DNA of 64,000 nt from Aurantimonas sp. Leaf443 (GCF_001425575.1 NZ_LMRD01000006.1:312513-376512); one strand, 5' to 3'; shown: positions 25,885 to 36,386, counted from the first letter of the stretch. A program made the numbers and translations. Notes: generated by a model not told the origin, from the sequence alone.

Positions 25885-27987
25885 TCAGGCCTTGCCCATC
25901 GTCTGCAGCGCGAAGGCGTAGATCGTGGCGACCTCCTCGAGCCGGGAGAAGCGCCCGGAGGCGCCGCCATGGCCCGAATCCATGTTGGTGCGCAGGAGGA
26001 TCGGCGCGTCGTTGGTCTTCATCTCGCGCAGGCGCGCCACCCACTTGGCGGGCTCCCAATAGGTCACGCGCGGGTCGGTGAGGCCCGCGAGCACCAGCAT
26101 GGGCGGATAGGCCTGGGCCTTCACGTTGTCGTACGGCGAATAGGAGGCGATGATCTCGTAGTCCTGGGGCGACAGGATCGGATTGCCCCATTCCGGCCAT
26201 TCGGGCGGGGTCAGCGGCAGCGTATCGTCGAGCATCGTGTTCAGAACGTCGACGAAGGGCACCACCGCCACGATGGCGCCGAACTTCTCCGCGGCCATGT
26301 TGGCGACCGCGCCCATCAGCATGCCGCCCGCCGAGCCGCCATTGGCGACGATCCGGCCGTAGGAGGTGAAGCGCTCGGCCACGAGATGGTCGGCGACCGC
26401 CACGAAATCGTTGAACGTGTTCGCCTTGTTCTGCCGCCGCCCGGCCTCGTACCAGGCGAAGCCCTTGTCCTTGCCGCCGCGGATATGGGCGATGGCCCAG
26501 ACGAAGCCGCGATCGACCAGCGAGAAGGCGTTGGCGTTGAACGAGGCGGGGATGGTGATGCCGTAGGAGCCGTAGCCGTAGAGGAGGCAGGGCGCCGTCC
26601 CGTCGAGGGCTGTGTCCTTGCGGTAGAGGAGCGAGACGGGCACGAGCTCGCCGTCCTGCGCCGGCGCGAAGACGCGCCGCGTCACGTAGGCGTCCGGGTC
26701 GTGGCCCGAGGGCACTTCCTGCGTCTTCAGGAGCCGGCGCTCGCGCGTCTCCACGTCGTATTCGAAGGTCTGGCCCGGCGTCGTCAGCGAGGAATAGGTG
26801 AAGCGGATCGCCGTCGTGTCGAACTCGTAGGTGCCGGACAGGCCGAGCGAATAGGCCTCCTCGTCGAAGGCGATGGCGTGCTCGGCGCCGTCCGCGAGGC
26901 GCTTGACGACGATGCGCGGCAGGCCCTCGCGGCGCTCCAGCCACACGAGATGGCGCTTGAGCACGAGATGGCTGAGGATCATGCGCCCGTCCTCGTGGGG
27001 CACGTAGTCCACCCAGTCCTCGCGGCGGGCCGCGTCCGTGGAGGCCGTCGCGATCTTGAAGTCGCGCGCGCCGTCGGCATTGGTCAGGATGTAGAGGGTG
27101 CCGTCGGCCTCGTCGACGCTGTATTCGACGCCCGTCTCGCGCTTGGCGAGGAGTCGCGGCTCGGCGGCGGCGTTTCCGGCGGGGATCAGCCAGCACTCGG
27201 ACGTTTCGTGATCGTGGATGTCGATCATCACGAACTCGCCCGACTGAGTCTTGTCGACGCCCATGAAGAAGCCGCTGTCGGTCTCCTCGAAGACCAGACG
27301 GTCGTCGCGCGGGTCCGTGCCGAGCGCGTGGTAGAAGACGCGGCTCGGGCGGTGGTTGGAATCGAGGCGGGTGTAGAAGACGCCCTTGGACCGCGCCGAC
27401 CAGACCCCGCCGCCGCTCGTGTCCTCGATGCGCTCGTCGAGATCGCGCCCGGTCGAGAGGTCGCGGAAGGAGAGGGCGTAGAATTCCGAGCCCTTGTCGT
27501 CGTGGGCCCAGGCCATCCAGCGATGATCGGGCGAATGGCTGGCGCTGCCGAGCGAGAAATAGGCCCGGTCCGCCGCCTCGGCCTGCCCGTCGAGCAGCAC
27601 CACGCTCTCGCCGCCCTCGCGCGGCCGGCGCACGTAGCGCGGATATTCGGCGCCCTCCACATAGGAGATGCCGTAGGCATAGGGCCCGTCGGGCGCCGGC
27701 ACGGAACTGTCGTCCTCCTTGATGCGCCCGCGCAGCTCGCGCACGAGCGCGTCGCGAAGGTCCCGGGTGCCGGCCAGCACCTCCTCCTGATAGGCGTTCT
27801 CGGCCGTCAGGTAGGCGCGGATCTCGGGATCGAGGACCGACGTGTCCTTGAAGACCTCCTGCCAGTTGTCGGCGCGCAGCCAGGCATAGTCGTCGTGCCG
27901 GTCGAGACCGTGCCGCGTGTCCTTGCGCGGGCGCCGATCCGCGAGCGGGGGCGTTGCGGTGGCGGTGAAGGGCTTTTGCATCGTCAT
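25885..27987 (-). CDS. ptrB: Oligopeptidase B-like S9 family peptidase
   Basis: A 700-residue cytosolic serine peptidase of the prolyl oligopeptidase family. An N-terminal seven-blade beta-propeller (about 1-420) gates a C-terminal alpha/beta hydrolase. The nucleophile serine is in NGGSAGGMLMG, the Asp in LVLAGLTDPRVTYWEP, and the His in MDSGHGGASGRF. The sequence YGYGSYGI and AHIRGGKDKGFAWYE are typical of oligopeptidase B, which cuts after Arg/Lys in short peptides. I chose the ATG at 27987; a second ATG is two codons later, and a GTG at 28059 would extend it. It is divergent from the Mrp operon. Confidence 0.88.
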   Translation of the reverse strand: MTMQKPFTATATPPLADRRPRKDTRHGLDRHDDYAWLRADNWQEVFKDTSVLDPEIRAYLTAENAYQEEVLAGTRDLRDALVRELRGRIKEDDSSVPAPDGPYAYGISYVEGAEYPRYVRRPREGGESVVLLDGQAEAADRAYFSLGSASHSPDHRWMAWAHDDKGSEFYALSFRDLSTGRDLDERIEDTSGGGVWSARSKGVFYTRLDSNHRPSRVFYHALGTDPRDDRLVFEETDSGFFMGVDKTQSGEFVMIDIHDHETSECWLIPAGNAAAEPRLLAKRETGVEYSVDEADGTLYILTNADGARDFKIATASTDAARREDWVDYVPHEDGRMILSHLVLKRHLVWLERREGLPRIVVKRLADGAEHAIAFDEEAYSLGLSGTYEFDTTAIRFTYSSLTTPGQTFEYDVETRERRLLKTQEVPSGHDPDAYVTRRVFAPAQDGELVPVSLLYRKDTALDGTAPCLLYGYGSYGITIPASFNANAFSLVDRGFVWAIAHIRGGKDKGFAWYEAGRRQNKANTFNDFVAVADHLVAERFTSYGRIVANGGSAGGMLMGAVANMAAEKFGAIVAVVPFVDVLNTMLDDTLPLTPPEWPEWGNPILSPQDYEIIASYSPYDNVKAQAYPPMLVLAGLTDPRVTYWEPAKWVARLREMKTNDAPILLRTNMDSGHGGASGRFSRLEEVATIYAFALQTMGKA

Positions 27988-28304
27988 CTCGAAGGGACCA
28001 GCTGTCTGTTGCGTCGAACGCGAATCGGTCTGAGCGGCGGCAGTGTAGTCGAGGGCCACCTTGCTGCCACGACGGGTGCGGACGGGCAGGGCCCGCGGTG
28101 CCGGAGGTCGCCGGAGGCGTTTGGCCGGGCGGGCTTGCCGTCAGATGGGATGGGAGCGCCCGGGCTGCAACGGCGCCGATGCCGGGCGCGGTCGTTTCTT
28201 GCCGCTTGTCGGGGCCGGGTCGCGCCCTTATTGCTCGCTCCACCAGCCGGCGGGCGGGGGTGGCGTTCCGGGACGCCATGCCCGCTCTTCCGAGCCCCGC
28301 ACGC
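27988..28304. other. Divergent intergenic region, oligopeptidase B / Mrp operon
   Basis: A 317-base gap with no supported gene. It must hold the promoters of ptrB and of the eight-gene Mrp operon. I saw no strong operator, riboswitch or hairpin. If ptrB starts at the GTG 28059, the gap shrinks by 72 bases. Confidence 0.4.
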
Positions 28305-30683
28305 ATGACGGAGTTTCCCCCGCCGATGATAGGCATGGCGCCGCCCATCGTCACCTTCGCCCTGTCGCTGCCGTTCCTCGGGGCGCTCGCGGCGCCGCTC
28401 TTCGTGCGCTGGTTCGGGGCGCGGGCGGGTCTCGTCCTCGCGCTGTTTCCGCTGGCGAGCTTCGCGATCCTCGTGCCGCTCGCCGGCCCGGTGGCGCGGG
28501 GGACGGTCTATCTCGCCGGTTTCGACTGGGTGCCGGCCTACGGCATCCGCCTCTCGGCCCGGCTCGACGGGCTTTCCCTCGTCTTCGCGCTGCTCGTCAC
28601 CGGCATCGGCGTGCCGATCGTCGCCTATGCCGGCGCCTATCTGAAGGGCCATCGCGACCTCGGGCGCTTCCTCGGCTTCCTTCTCCTCTTCATGGGCTCG
28701 ATGCTCGGGCTCGTCGTGAGCGACGACCTCGTCGCGCTCTTCGTTCTCTGGGAGATGACGTCGATCTCCTCCTTCCTGCTGATCGGCTTCGACCACGAGC
28801 GCGTGGCGGCGCGGCGCGCGGCGCTGCAGGCGCTGGTCGTCACGGGCGGCGGCGGGCTGGCGCTGCTCGCGGGCCTCCTGCTCCTGCGCGAGGGGCTCGG
28901 CCTCGCTTCCTTGACGGCGGTTCTGGAAGCGGGCGAGGCGGTGCGCGCCAGCGCGCTCTACCTGCCGATCCTCCTTCTCGTCCTGGCCGGCGCCTTCACC
29001 AAGTCGGCGCAGGTGCCCTTCCACGTCTGGCTGCCCAACGCGATGGAGGCGCCGACGCCGGTCTCGGCCTATCTCCATTCCGCCACGATGGTGAAGGCCG
29101 GCATCTATCTCCTGATGCGCCTGTCGCCTGCGCTCGGCGCCACGCCCGCCTGGACGACGATCCTGCCGCTCTTCGGCGCCGCCACGCTCCTCACCGGCGC
29201 GCTTCTGGCGGTGCGCGCGCGCGACGTGAAGATCGTCCTCGCCTACACGACCGTCGCCTCGCTCGGCCTTCTCGTCCTCCTCATCGGCATCGGCGGAGAG
29301 GCGGGGATCGCGGCAGCGGTGCTCTATCTCCTCGCCCACTGCTTCTTCAAGGGCGGGCTCTTCATGGTCGCCGGCAGCATCGACCACGGGGCCGGCACGC
29401 GCGATCTCGGCCAGCTCGGCGGCCTTCGCCGCGCCATGCCCTTCACCTTCGCCGCCGCGCTCCTGTGCGCGCTGTCCATGGCCGGCGTCACGCCCTTCCT
29501 CGGCTTCCTCGCCAAGGAGGAGATCTATCACGCGCTCCAGACCCCGAGCCTCTTCGGGCTCCTGCTGCTCGCCGCCGCCTTCGCGGGCAACGCGCTCATG
29601 GTCACGGCCGCCTGCCTCGTGGCGCTGAAGCCCTTCCTCGGCGAGCGGCCGAAGGCGCTCGGCTCCGCCCATGAAGGCGCCGCGCCGCTCTACGCCGGTC
29701 CGCTGGCGCTCGGCATCGCCGGCCTTCTCGCCGGCCTCCTGTCGAGCATCGCCCATCTGTTCCTCTCGACGCCCATGGCGAGCGCCGTGGTCGGGGTTCC
29801 GGCGCGCGTCGAGATCGGCGCGCTGCCCCATCTGAACCTTGCCTTCGCGCTCTCGATGGCGACGCTGGCCGCCGGCCTTCTCGGCTATCGCTTCGCGCCG
29901 GCGCTGCGCCGGGGCGTCGACACCGTCACGCGCGCCGCCGGCTGGGGGCCGGATCGCGGCTTCGACCAGGCCCTGTCCGGCCTCGTCCTCGGTGCCGCCG
30001 CCCTGACGCGGCGCCTGCAGTCCGGCCGGCTCGACCATTACATGACGGCGACCTTCGCCGTGATCCTCGCCGCGCTCTTCGCGCCGATGCTCCTGTCCGG
30101 CAGCCTGCCGGCGATGCCGGCCGTCCCGGACCTGCGGCTCGTCGAGGGAACCGTGCTCGCGCTCATCCTCCTCGGCATCGTGGCCGTCGTCGTGGCGCGG
30201 AACCGGCTGACGGCCATCGTCTCGCTGGGCATCCAGGGCTTTGCCGTCGCGCTTCTCTATCTTCTGGCCGGCGCGCCCGATCTCTCCTTCACCCAGTTCA
30301 TGATCGAGACGCTCTCGGTCGTCATCCTGGCGCTGACGATGACGCGGCTGAAGCTCTATCCGACCGACCATCGCCCCTTCGCGCAGAAGCTGCCCGATGC
30401 CGCGCTCGCCGCCGGCGTCGGGGCGGGCTTCGGCCTGGTTCTCCTCTCGGTCGTCCAGCGGCCGTTCGACCCGCTCCTGTCCGACTTCTTCGGGCGCTGG
30501 TCCTACGAGATCGCGCATGGGCGCAATATCGTGAACGTCATCATCGTGGACTTCCGCGGCCTCGACACGATGGGCGAGATCGCGGTCGTGATGACGACGG
30601 GGCTCGCCATCCTCGCGCTGATGCGGCTGCGCGTCGCGCCGAAGCCCGCCCGGCCCATCGACCCGCAGGAGGCGACGGGATGA
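28305..30683 (+). CDS. mnhA: Mrp-type Na+/H+ antiporter subunit A
   Basis: A 792-residue polytopic membrane protein related to NuoL of complex I. It has about twenty transmembrane helices. The proton-pumping core shows [28 protein letters not shown]-like residues near 245 (conserved Lys and Glu), and the C-terminal third carries the MrpA-specific DUF4040/MbhE-like part, with [15 protein letters not shown]. It is the first and largest subunit of the heptameric Mrp antiporter for Na+ (or K+) and H+. The ATG at 28305 is used; ATGs at 28326 and 28335 are alternatives, and none has a strong ribosome binding site. The stop overlaps mnhB by 4 nt. Confidence 0.93.
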   Translation: MTEFPPPMIGMAPPIVTFALSLPFLGALAAPLFVRWFGARAGLVLALFPLASFAILVPLAGPVARGTVYLAGFDWVPAYGIRLSARLDGLSLVFALLVTGIGVPIVAYAGAYLKGHRDLGRFLGFLLLFMGSMLGLVVSDDLVALFVLWEMTSISSFLLIGFDHERVAARRAALQALVVTGGGGLALLAGLLLLREGLGLASLTAVLEAGEAVRASALYLPILLLVLAGAFTKSAQVPFHVWLPNAMEAPTPVSAYLHSATMVKAGIYLLMRLSPALGATPAWTTILPLFGAATLLTGALLAVRARDVKIVLAYTTVASLGLLVLLIGIGGEAGIAAAVLYLLAHCFFKGGLFMVAGSIDHGAGTRDLGQLGGLRRAMPFTFAAALLCALSMAGVTPFLGFLAKEEIYHALQTPSLFGLLLLAAAFAGNALMVTAACLVALKPFLGERPKALGSAHEGAAPLYAGPLALGIAGLLAGLLSSIAHLFLSTPMASAVVGVPARVEIGALPHLNLAFALSMATLAAGLLGYRFAPALRRGVDTVTRAAGWGPDRGFDQALSGLVLGAAALTRRLQSGRLDHYMTATFAVILAALFAPMLLSGSLPAMPAVPDLRLVEGTVLALILLGIVAVVVARNRLTAIVSLGIQGFAVALLYLLAGAPDLSFTQFMIETLSVVILALTMTRLKLYPTDHRPFAQKLPDAALAAGVGAGFGLVLLSVVQRPFDPLLSDFFGRWSYEIAHGRNIVNVIIVDFRGLDTMGEIAVVMTTGLAILALMRLRVAPKPARPIDPQEATG

Positions 30684-31099
30684 ACACGCTGATCTTCCGC
30701 TTCACAGCGCCCTATCTCACCAGCCTGATGATGCTCTTCTCGGTCTTCGTGCTCCTGCGCGGGCACAACGAGCCGGGCGGCGGCTTCATCGGCGGGCTGG
30801 TGGCGGCTTGCGCGCTCTCGATCTACGGGCTCGCCTGCGGCGTCGGCTCGGTGCGCCGGGCGCTCGTCCTGCATCCCATGACGCTCGCCGCGCTCGGGCT
30901 CAACTTCGCCGTCGCCGCCGGCCTTCTCTCCACCTTCTCCGGCAAGCGCTTCCTCTCCGGGCTCTGGGTCTTCCCGAAGATCCTCGGCACCGAGGTGGCG
31001 CTGTCCACGCCCATGCTCTTCGACATCGGCGTCTATCTCGTCGTCCTCGGCGCGATTTCCGCCATCGCCATGGTCCTCGCCGAGCGGGAGAGCGCCTGA
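30680..31099 (+). CDS. mnhB: Mrp antiporter subunit B
   Basis: A 139-residue membrane protein with four predicted helices and the MnhB signature [15 protein letters not shown] near residue 28. In some bacteria B is fused to A; here it is a separate gene, giving the seven-gene (group 1) arrangement. The ATG overlaps the mnhA stop (ATGA). mnhC follows after 3 bases. Confidence 0.95.
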   Translation: MNTLIFRFTAPYLTSLMMLFSVFVLLRGHNEPGGGFIGGLVAACALSIYGLACGVGSVRRALVLHPMTLAALGLNFAVAAGLLSTFSGKRFLSGLWVFPKILGTEVALSTPMLFDIGVYLVVLGAISAIAMVLAERESA

Positions 31100-31102
31100 C
31101 CC

Positions 31103-31480
31103 ATGGAAACCGCGCTCTGCCTCGTCACCGCCTGCCTCTACGGGGTGGCGATCTATCTTCTCCTCTCCCGCCACGTCATCCGCATGCTCCTGGGCATCCT
31201 GCTTCTCGGCAACGCGGTGAACCTCACGCTCTTCACCGCCGGGCGGATCGGGCCGATCGCCCCGCCGCTGATCCCCGAAGGATCGCTGGTGGCCACGACC
31301 GCCGTGGCCAACCCGCTGCCGCAGGCGCTCATCCTCACGGCCATCGTCATCTCCTTCTCCTTCTTCACCTTCCTCCTGGTCCTCGCATTCCGCACCTACG
31401 AGGATCTGGGCACCGACGACACGGACGGCATGCGCATCGCTGAACCCGAAGGCGAGGGGCCTCCGCCCCTCGGCTACTGA
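31103..31480 (+). CDS. mnhC: Mrp antiporter subunit C
   Basis: A 125-residue NuoK-like protein with three transmembrane helices. GILLLGNAVNLTLFTAG (about 31-47) and ALILTAIVISFSFFTFLL (about 74-91) are the conserved helices. It packs against A and D in the membrane arm of the antiporter. It starts 3 bases after mnhB and ends 4 bases before mnhD, so it is tightly coupled. Confidence 0.94.
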   Translation: METALCLVTACLYGVAIYLLLSRHVIRMLLGILLLGNAVNLTLFTAGRIGPIAPPLIPEGSLVATTAVANPLPQALILTAIVISFSFFTFLLVLAFRTYEDLGTDDTDGMRIAEPEGEGPPPLGY

Positions 31481-31484
31481 CGCC

Positions 31485-33077
31485 ATGGCAGGCGAAAGCG
31501 TGCCCGCGCTCTTCGAAGCCGCGCTGGAGACGGCGCCGCTGACGCCGATCGACCATCTCCTGGTGATGCCCGTCGCCCTGTCCTTCCTGTTCGGGGCCGG
31601 GCTCCTCGTCATGCGCAAGCGCATCGACCTCCACGCGCCCGTGGCGGTGATGGGCGCGATCATGCTTCTCTTCGTCGATCTCATCCTGCTGTGGCGGGTG
31701 GCGGGCACGGGGCCGGTGACGATGATGATGGGCGGCTGGCGCCCGCCCTTCGGCATCGCCTTCACGCTCGACGTCGCGGGCGCGCTGTTCCTGGCCGCAT
31801 CCGCCGTCACGGCGCTCGCCTGCTGCGTCCATGCCGGCATCGCCGTGCCGCGGGCCGAGCGGCGCTACGGCTTCTTCCCGTTCTTCTTCCTGATGATGGC
31901 CGGCGTCCAGGGCGCCTTCCTCACCGGCGACGTGTTCAATCTCTACGTGTGGTTCGAGGTCCTGCTGATCGGCTCCTTCGGCCTCGTGATCCTCGGCTCG
32001 CGGCCCGAGCAGCTGGACGGGGCGACGAAATACGCCTTCCTCAACCTCGTCGGCACCACGCTCTTCCTCGTCACGACCGGCCTTCTCTACGGCACGTTCG
32101 GCACGCTCAACATGGCCGATATCGCGCTGAAGGCGCGGGCGATGGAGGGCGAGGGCACGCTCCTCTCCATCGCTGTCCTCTATTTCGCGGCGGCCTCCAT
32201 CAAGGCGGCGGCCTTTCCCGTCAACTTCTGGCTGCCGGCCTCCTACCACACGCCCCGCTTCGTGGTGTCGGCGCTCTTCGCCGGGCTCCTCACCAAGGTC
32301 GGCGTCTATGCCGGCATCCGCATCCTTCTGATGCTCTTCCCCCTGGAGCGGGCGGCCATGGCGGACGTGATCTCGCTCGTGGCCATCCTGACGATGATCG
32401 TCGGCGCCCTCGGGGCGCTCGCGCAGGACGATCTGCGCCGGCTCCTCAATTTCGTGGTCGTGGCCGGCATCGGCACGATCTTCGCCGGCCTCGCGCCGCA
32501 GAGCGGCGGGCCGGCGGCGATGGCGGGCCTGTCGGGCGCGCTCTTCTATGCCGCGCAGTCCATGGTCGTCATGGCCGCCCTCTATCTCGCCGCCGGCTGG
32601 GCCGCGCAGGAGACGGGCGCCGTGCGCCTGTCGGCGATGGGCGGGCTGTGGCGCCGGTCCCCGCTCTTCTCGGCGGCGCTTCTGGCCCTTCTCTTCTCCT
32701 TCGCCGGCCTGCCGCCCTTTCCCGGCTTCTGGCCGAAGGTGCAGCTGGTGAAGGCCGCGCTCCTCGACGGGCGGCCGTGGCTTGCCGCCGCGATCCTCGC
32801 CTCCGGCCTCGTCCTCACCATCGTCGCCGCGCGCATCGTCGCCTTCGCCCTCTGGCGCCCGGCGCCCGATGGGCTCGTGCCGGCCGCCGCCGCGCAGGCG
32901 GGCACGCCGGGAGAGGCCACGCACCGGCCGCTCGGGCCGATCCTGGCGCTCGCCCTCGTCGTCACGCTGGTCGGGCTCCTGCCGCAGGGCCTGGCGCGGC
33001 TGACGGAACTCGGCGCCGCCGGCATTCTCGATCCGCAGGCCTATGTCGAATCCGTCTTCGGGAGCCCGCCGGAATGA
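31485..33077 (+). CDS. mnhD: Mrp antiporter subunit D
   Basis: A 530-residue NuoN/NuoM-related membrane protein with about 14 transmembrane helices and the second ion-translocating core of the complex. Conserved features: [17 protein letters not shown] with its membrane Glu, [17 protein letters not shown] with its Lys/His region, and [18 protein letters not shown]. Length is normal. The stop overlaps the mnhE start by 4 nt (ATGA). Confidence 0.95.
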   Translation: MAGESVPALFEAALETAPLTPIDHLLVMPVALSFLFGAGLLVMRKRIDLHAPVAVMGAIMLLFVDLILLWRVAGTGPVTMMMGGWRPPFGIAFTLDVAGALFLAASAVTALACCVHAGIAVPRAERRYGFFPFFFLMMAGVQGAFLTGDVFNLYVWFEVLLIGSFGLVILGSRPEQLDGATKYAFLNLVGTTLFLVTTGLLYGTFGTLNMADIALKARAMEGEGTLLSIAVLYFAAASIKAAAFPVNFWLPASYHTPRFVVSALFAGLLTKVGVYAGIRILLMLFPLERAAMADVISLVAILTMIVGALGALAQDDLRRLLNFVVVAGIGTIFAGLAPQSGGPAAMAGLSGALFYAAQSMVVMAALYLAAGWAAQETGAVRLSAMGGLWRRSPLFSAALLALLFSFAGLPPFPGFWPKVQLVKAALLDGRPWLAAAILASGLVLTIVAARIVAFALWRPAPDGLVPAAAAQAGTPGEATHRPLGPILALALVVTLVGLLPQGLARLTELGAAGILDPQAYVESVFGSPPE

Positions 33078-33547
33078 GGCTCACCCTCGTCAACCTGATC
33101 TTCGCCCTCGTCTTCGCCACGGTGACGGGGTCGTTCACGCTCCTCAACATCCTGTTCGGCTTCGTGCTGGGGGCCGGCGCGCTCTGGCTCATCCGCGCCG
33201 AGGTCGGCTCCACCGCCTATGGCCTGCGCGTCTGGCGCGTCCTGGCGCTGTTCCTTCTCTTCCTGAAGGAACTGGCCTTGTCGGCCTGGACGGTCGCGCG
33301 CATCGTCACGAAGCGCGACATGGATCTCAAGCCCGGCATCTTCGCCTTTCCGCTGACCGTCGACCGCGAGTTCGAGATCACCCTCCTCGCCAACATGATC
33401 ACGCTGACGCCCGGCACGCTCTCGGTGGACGTCTCGCCGGACGGGAAGGTCCTCTACGTCCACGCGCTCGACTGCTCGAACCCGGCGCAGACGCGGTTCG
33501 ACATTGCGCAAGGGTTCGAGCGCAAGATCATGGCGGCCTTCCGATGA
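33074..33547 (+). CDS. mnhE: Mrp antiporter subunit E
   Basis: A 157-residue protein with two or three N-terminal helices ([32 protein letters not shown]) and a cytoplasmic domain carrying [18 protein letters not shown], the MnhE signature. It completes the antiporter peripherally. The ATG overlaps the mnhD stop and its own stop overlaps mnhF. Confidence 0.94.
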   Translation: MRLTLVNLIFALVFATVTGSFTLLNILFGFVLGAGALWLIRAEVGSTAYGLRVWRVLALFLLFLKELALSAWTVARIVTKRDMDLKPGIFAFPLTVDREFEITLLANMITLTPGTLSVDVSPDGKVLYVHALDCSNPAQTRFDIAQGFERKIMAAFR

Positions 33548-33924
33548 GCTTTCACGAATTTTCCGGCCACGTGCTCGACTTCGCCGTCTTCACGGCGCTC
33601 ATCCTCCTCAGCCTCGCCTTTCTCGTCACGCTGATGCGCATCGTGAAGGGGCCCACCCTTCCCGACCGGGCGCTCGGCCTCGACATGCTGACCGCCATCG
33701 CCATCGGCTTCATCGCCGTGTTCGGCCTGTCGAGCGGCTTCACGCTCTATGTCGACATCGCCATCGCGCTCGGCCTCGTCGGCTTCCTGGCGACCGTCGC
33801 CTTCGCGCGTTTCGTCATCGGCGTCGGCGGCCCGGGCCGCGATCCGGCAGGCGCCTCCATCCTCTTCGACGAGCCGCGTCTGCACCGGCGGCGCGATCGC
33901 GTGAAGGCGAGGTTCCGGCGATGA
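33544..33924 (+). CDS. mnhF: Mrp antiporter subunit F
   Basis: A 126-residue protein with three helices; [17 protein letters not shown] (about 31-47) is the MnhF signature. The C-terminal 30 residues are charged and rich in Arg, longer than in many homologues. Four-base overlaps tie it to mnhE and mnhG. Confidence 0.94.
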   Translation: MSFHEFSGHVLDFAVFTALILLSLAFLVTLMRIVKGPTLPDRALGLDMLTAIAIGFIAVFGLSSGFTLYVDIAIALGLVGFLATVAFARFVIGVGGPGRDPAGASILFDEPRLHRRRDRVKARFRR

Positions 33925-34337
33925 TCGAGGATGTCGCCCGCATGCTCGCCGCTGCGCTGATCCTCGGCGGCTCGGCCTTCGCGCTGATCGCCGCGATCGG
34001 CCTCCTGCGCCTGCCGGACCTCTACACGCGCATGCACGCCGCCTCGAAGGCCGGAACGGTCGGCGCTTCCATGATGCTGCTGGCGCTGGCCATGACAGCG
34101 AAGACCGGACCCGAGGCGCTGCGGGCGCTCGCGGCCATCGCCTTCTTCCTCCTCACCGCGCCGATCTCGGCCCATCTCCTCGCCAGAGCCTCCTATCTCG
34201 CGGGCGTCTCGCTCTGGCAGGGTTCGGTGCTCGACGAGATGCCGCCGGAGGAAGGGGCCGTGCGCCGCAAGCCGCTGCCGCCCACGGGACACGACCCGCT
34301 GGCGGAACTGCCCCATCACGAGCCGGATCATCCATGA
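33921..34337 (+). CDS. mnhG: Mrp antiporter subunit G
   Basis: A 138-residue protein with three helices; [21 protein letters not shown] (from about 25) is the MnhG signature. A hydrophilic Pro/His-rich tail of about 35 residues extends the C-terminus. ATGA overlaps join it to mnhF and to the DUF423 gene downstream. Confidence 0.93.
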   Translation: MIEDVARMLAAALILGGSAFALIAAIGLLRLPDLYTRMHAASKAGTVGASMMLLALAMTAKTGPEALRALAAIAFFLLTAPISAHLLARASYLAGVSLWQGSVLDEMPPEEGAVRRKPLPPTGHDPLAELPHHEPDHP

Positions 34338-34726
34338 ACACGCGGGACCCGTCCGCACCGCCGCGCGCGAGCGCCGCGCTGATCCTCGCCGCGGGCCTCC
34401 TGGGCGCCTGCGGCGTCGCGCTCGGCGCGGCGGCGGCCCATGGCGGCGAGGCGCGGCTTCTGGCCACCGCCAGCGCCATGGCGCTCGCCCATGCGCCGGC
34501 CCTTCTGGCGCTCGCGGCCCTCGCCGGCCGGGCGCCGCGGGCCATGCTTCTGTCCGGCGCGCTGCTCGGCCTCGGCGCGGCGCTCTTCTGCGGCGATCTC
34601 GCGGCCCGCCAGGTCCTCGGCGACCGGCTCTTCGCCAGCGCCGCGCCCTTCGGCGGCGTCCTGATGATCGCCGGATGGCTGGCCGCGGCGATTTCGGGCA
34701 TCATCGCGCTCCTGCGCCGGGCCTGA
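34334..34726 (+). CDS. DUF423 membrane protein coupled to the Mrp operon
   Basis: A 130-residue protein with four predicted transmembrane helices rich in Ala, Gly and Leu. The first helix region with GVALGAAAAHG matches the G-A-x-G-A-H motif of DUF423 (YwdK/YgdD family), small inner-membrane proteins of unknown function. The ATG overlaps the mnhG stop by 4 nt, making it the eighth gene of the operon. This coupling suggests a role linked to cation homeostasis, but that is inference from position only. Confidence 0.8.
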   Translation: MNTRDPSAPPRASAALILAAGLLGACGVALGAAAAHGGEARLLATASAMALAHAPALLALAALAGRAPRAMLLSGALLGLGAALFCGDLAARQVLGDRLFASAAPFGGVLMIAGWLAAAISGIIALLRRA

Positions 34727-34762
34727 GCGACCGCCCGCCGATTCTCTGGGGACGTGTCATCC

Positions 34763-35560
34763 ATGAACGGATTTGATTCCGCGCTCTTCGCCGGGCGGAC
34801 CGTCGCGATCACGGGCGCGGGGCGGGGTATCGGGGCGGCCGCGGCGCGCGCCTTCCTCGCCTGCGGCGCCGACGTGATCGCCCATGCCGGGCGCACGCTC
34901 GACCATGCCGAGGCCGATCTCCTCGCCGACCTGCCCGACACCTGCCGGCAGCGCCTGACGCTCGTCGTCGCCGACCTTTCGACGCCGGAGGGCACGCGGG
35001 AGCTCGCCGCCGAGATCGTGACGCGCAGCGACGGGCGCATCGGCACGCTCGTCAACAATGCCGGCACGATGGGCGGGCGCGTGCCGGCCGGCGACATCGA
35101 CAGCGCGCAATACGATGCCGTGCTCGATCTCAACGTCCGCTCGGTCGTGGCGCTGACGACCGCGCTCCTGCCGGCGCTGAAGGCGGGGGCGCAGAAGAAC
35201 GGCGCGGCCTCCATCGTCAACACGTCCTCGATCTCCGCCCGCGTCGGCGGCAGCGCGGGCTCCTCGCTTTATGCCGGCGCCAAGGGCTTCATCTCCACCT
35301 GGACGCGGGCGCTCGCGCGCGAACTCGCGCCGGACGCCATCCGCGTCAACGCCGTCTCGCCCGGCACGATCATGACCGACTTCCACCGCCGCTACTCGAC
35401 GCCGGAGAAGCTCGAGGCGACGGCCGCCGCGATCCCGCTGAAACGCCTCGGTCTCGCCGAGGACTGCGCGCCGGCCTTCCTGTTCCTCGCGAGCGACGTT
35501 CTCAGCGCCTACATCACCGGGCAGGTGATCGAGGTGAATGGCGGCCAGTTCATGGGGTGA
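34763..35560 (+). CDS. SDR-family short-chain dehydrogenase/reductase
   Basis: A 265-residue classical SDR enzyme. The cofactor motif TGAGRGIG is at about 18-25, NNAG in LVNNAGTMGG near 97, catalytic Ser in NTSSISARVGG, and the YxxxK pair in SLYAGAKGF. The C-terminal VSPGTIMTDFH and ITGQVIEVNGG are standard. The substrate cannot be told. I use the ATG at 34763, with GGGGA 10 bases upstream; a GTG at 34754 is possible but sits too close to that site. It follows the DUF423 gene after 36 bases and may be cotranscribed with the Mrp operon. Confidence 0.88.
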   Translation: MNGFDSALFAGRTVAITGAGRGIGAAAARAFLACGADVIAHAGRTLDHAEADLLADLPDTCRQRLTLVVADLSTPEGTRELAAEIVTRSDGRIGTLVNNAGTMGGRVPAGDIDSAQYDAVLDLNVRSVVALTTALLPALKAGAQKNGAASIVNTSSISARVGGSAGSSLYAGAKGFISTWTRALARELAPDAIRVNAVSPGTIMTDFHRRYSTPEKLEATAAAIPLKRLGLAEDCAPAFLFLASDVLSAYITGQVIEVNGGQFMG

Positions 35561-35603
35561 GGCGCCGGCCGCCTCCCGCCGCCGCCGGGCGCCTTCGGTG
35601 CGC

Positions 35604-36386
35604 TCAGGCGGTCGAGGTCGCGCCGCGGATGCGGCCGGCCTTCTTGCCGCCGGACTTGCCCGTCGGCGCCTTCAGATGCTCCAGCACCTTGCGCGCGGCC
35701 TTGCCGACGCTCTTGACGATTGAGCGCGGATCGAGCGTCGCATCGCCCGCCTTTGCCGCCTTCTTCTTGGCCGCGGGCTTCTTCCGGGCGCGCGTCCCGG
35801 CCTTGGCGGCGCCTTTGGCGAGGGCCTTCTTGCCCGCCGGCTTCTTCGCGCCGGCGACCTTCAGCGCCTTCGCGTTCGCCGCCTTGCCGGCGGGAACCGG
35901 CATGGGGTCGGTCGCTTCCGCCGTCGGGATCGTCAGGGCGAAGTCGCGCAGGAGCGCGCGCAGTTCCGGCTCGTCCACGCGCTCTGCGGCGTCGAGCGGC
36001 GAGAACCAGCGGCGGCTGCGCTGGGCCTTTTCCGGCCACTCGTCCTCCAGCCGCTCTACCGTCATCGGGTACACGCGCACGCGGCAGCGCACGGCGCCGC
36101 CCTCGATGCGCTTGTCGTATTCGTAGGTGCCGAGCGCGGTCTTCACCGTGCGCCCGCGCACGCCGGCCTCCTCGTAGGCCTCGATGGCCGCTGCCTGATG
36201 CGGGCGGCGCAGCTTCATCGGCCAGCCCTTGGGCAGCACCCAGCGGCCCGTCTCGCGCGATGTCACGAGAAGGATTTCCGGCTGGCCCTCCGTGCCGCTG
36301 CGGCAGGGAAGGGCCGCATATTGGCGACGCGGTTTCGAAGTGCCCATCCGGCCATGATGGACGATGCGCCGATGATTCGTCGTCAT
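35604..36386 (-). CDS. NUDIX hydrolase with lysine/alanine-rich histone H1-like tail
   Basis: A 260-residue protein. Residues about 20-150 form a NUDIX domain. The box is present as GWPMKLRRPHQAAAIEAYEE plus AGV, giving the R-E-x-x-E-E equivalent as Ile-Glu-Ala-Tyr-Glu-Glu, so the fold is clear although the first Arg/Glu differ from consensus. Residues about 175-260 are a low-complexity Lys/Ala/Pro-rich tail (KKPAGKKALAKGAAKAG, ARKKPAAKKKAAKAG), like bacterial histone H1 or AlgP-type DNA-binding tails. The core is related to diphosphoinositol-polyphosphate-type NUDIX proteins of alphaproteobacteria. ATG at 36386 chosen; ATG at 36347 is an alternative. Confidence 0.8.
   Translation of the reverse strand: MTTNHRRIVHHGRMGTSKPRRQYAALPCRSGTEGQPEILLVTSRETGRWVLPKGWPMKLRRPHQAAAIEAYEEAGVRGRTVKTALGTYEYDKRIEGGAVRCRVRVYPMTVERLEDEWPEKAQRSRRWFSPLDAAERVDEPELRALLRDFALTIPTAEATDPMPVPAGKAANAKALKVAGAKKPAGKKALAKGAAKAGTRARKKPAAKKKAAKAGDATLDPRSIVKSVGKAARKVLEHLKAPTGKSGGKKAGRIRGATSTA

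Noticed and set aside
27984-30518. An 844-codon minus-strand open frame opposite mnhA
   Set aside because: Its composition (Arg, Glu, Gly, His-rich, no hydrophobic core) is that of a shadow of the conserved mnhA gene.
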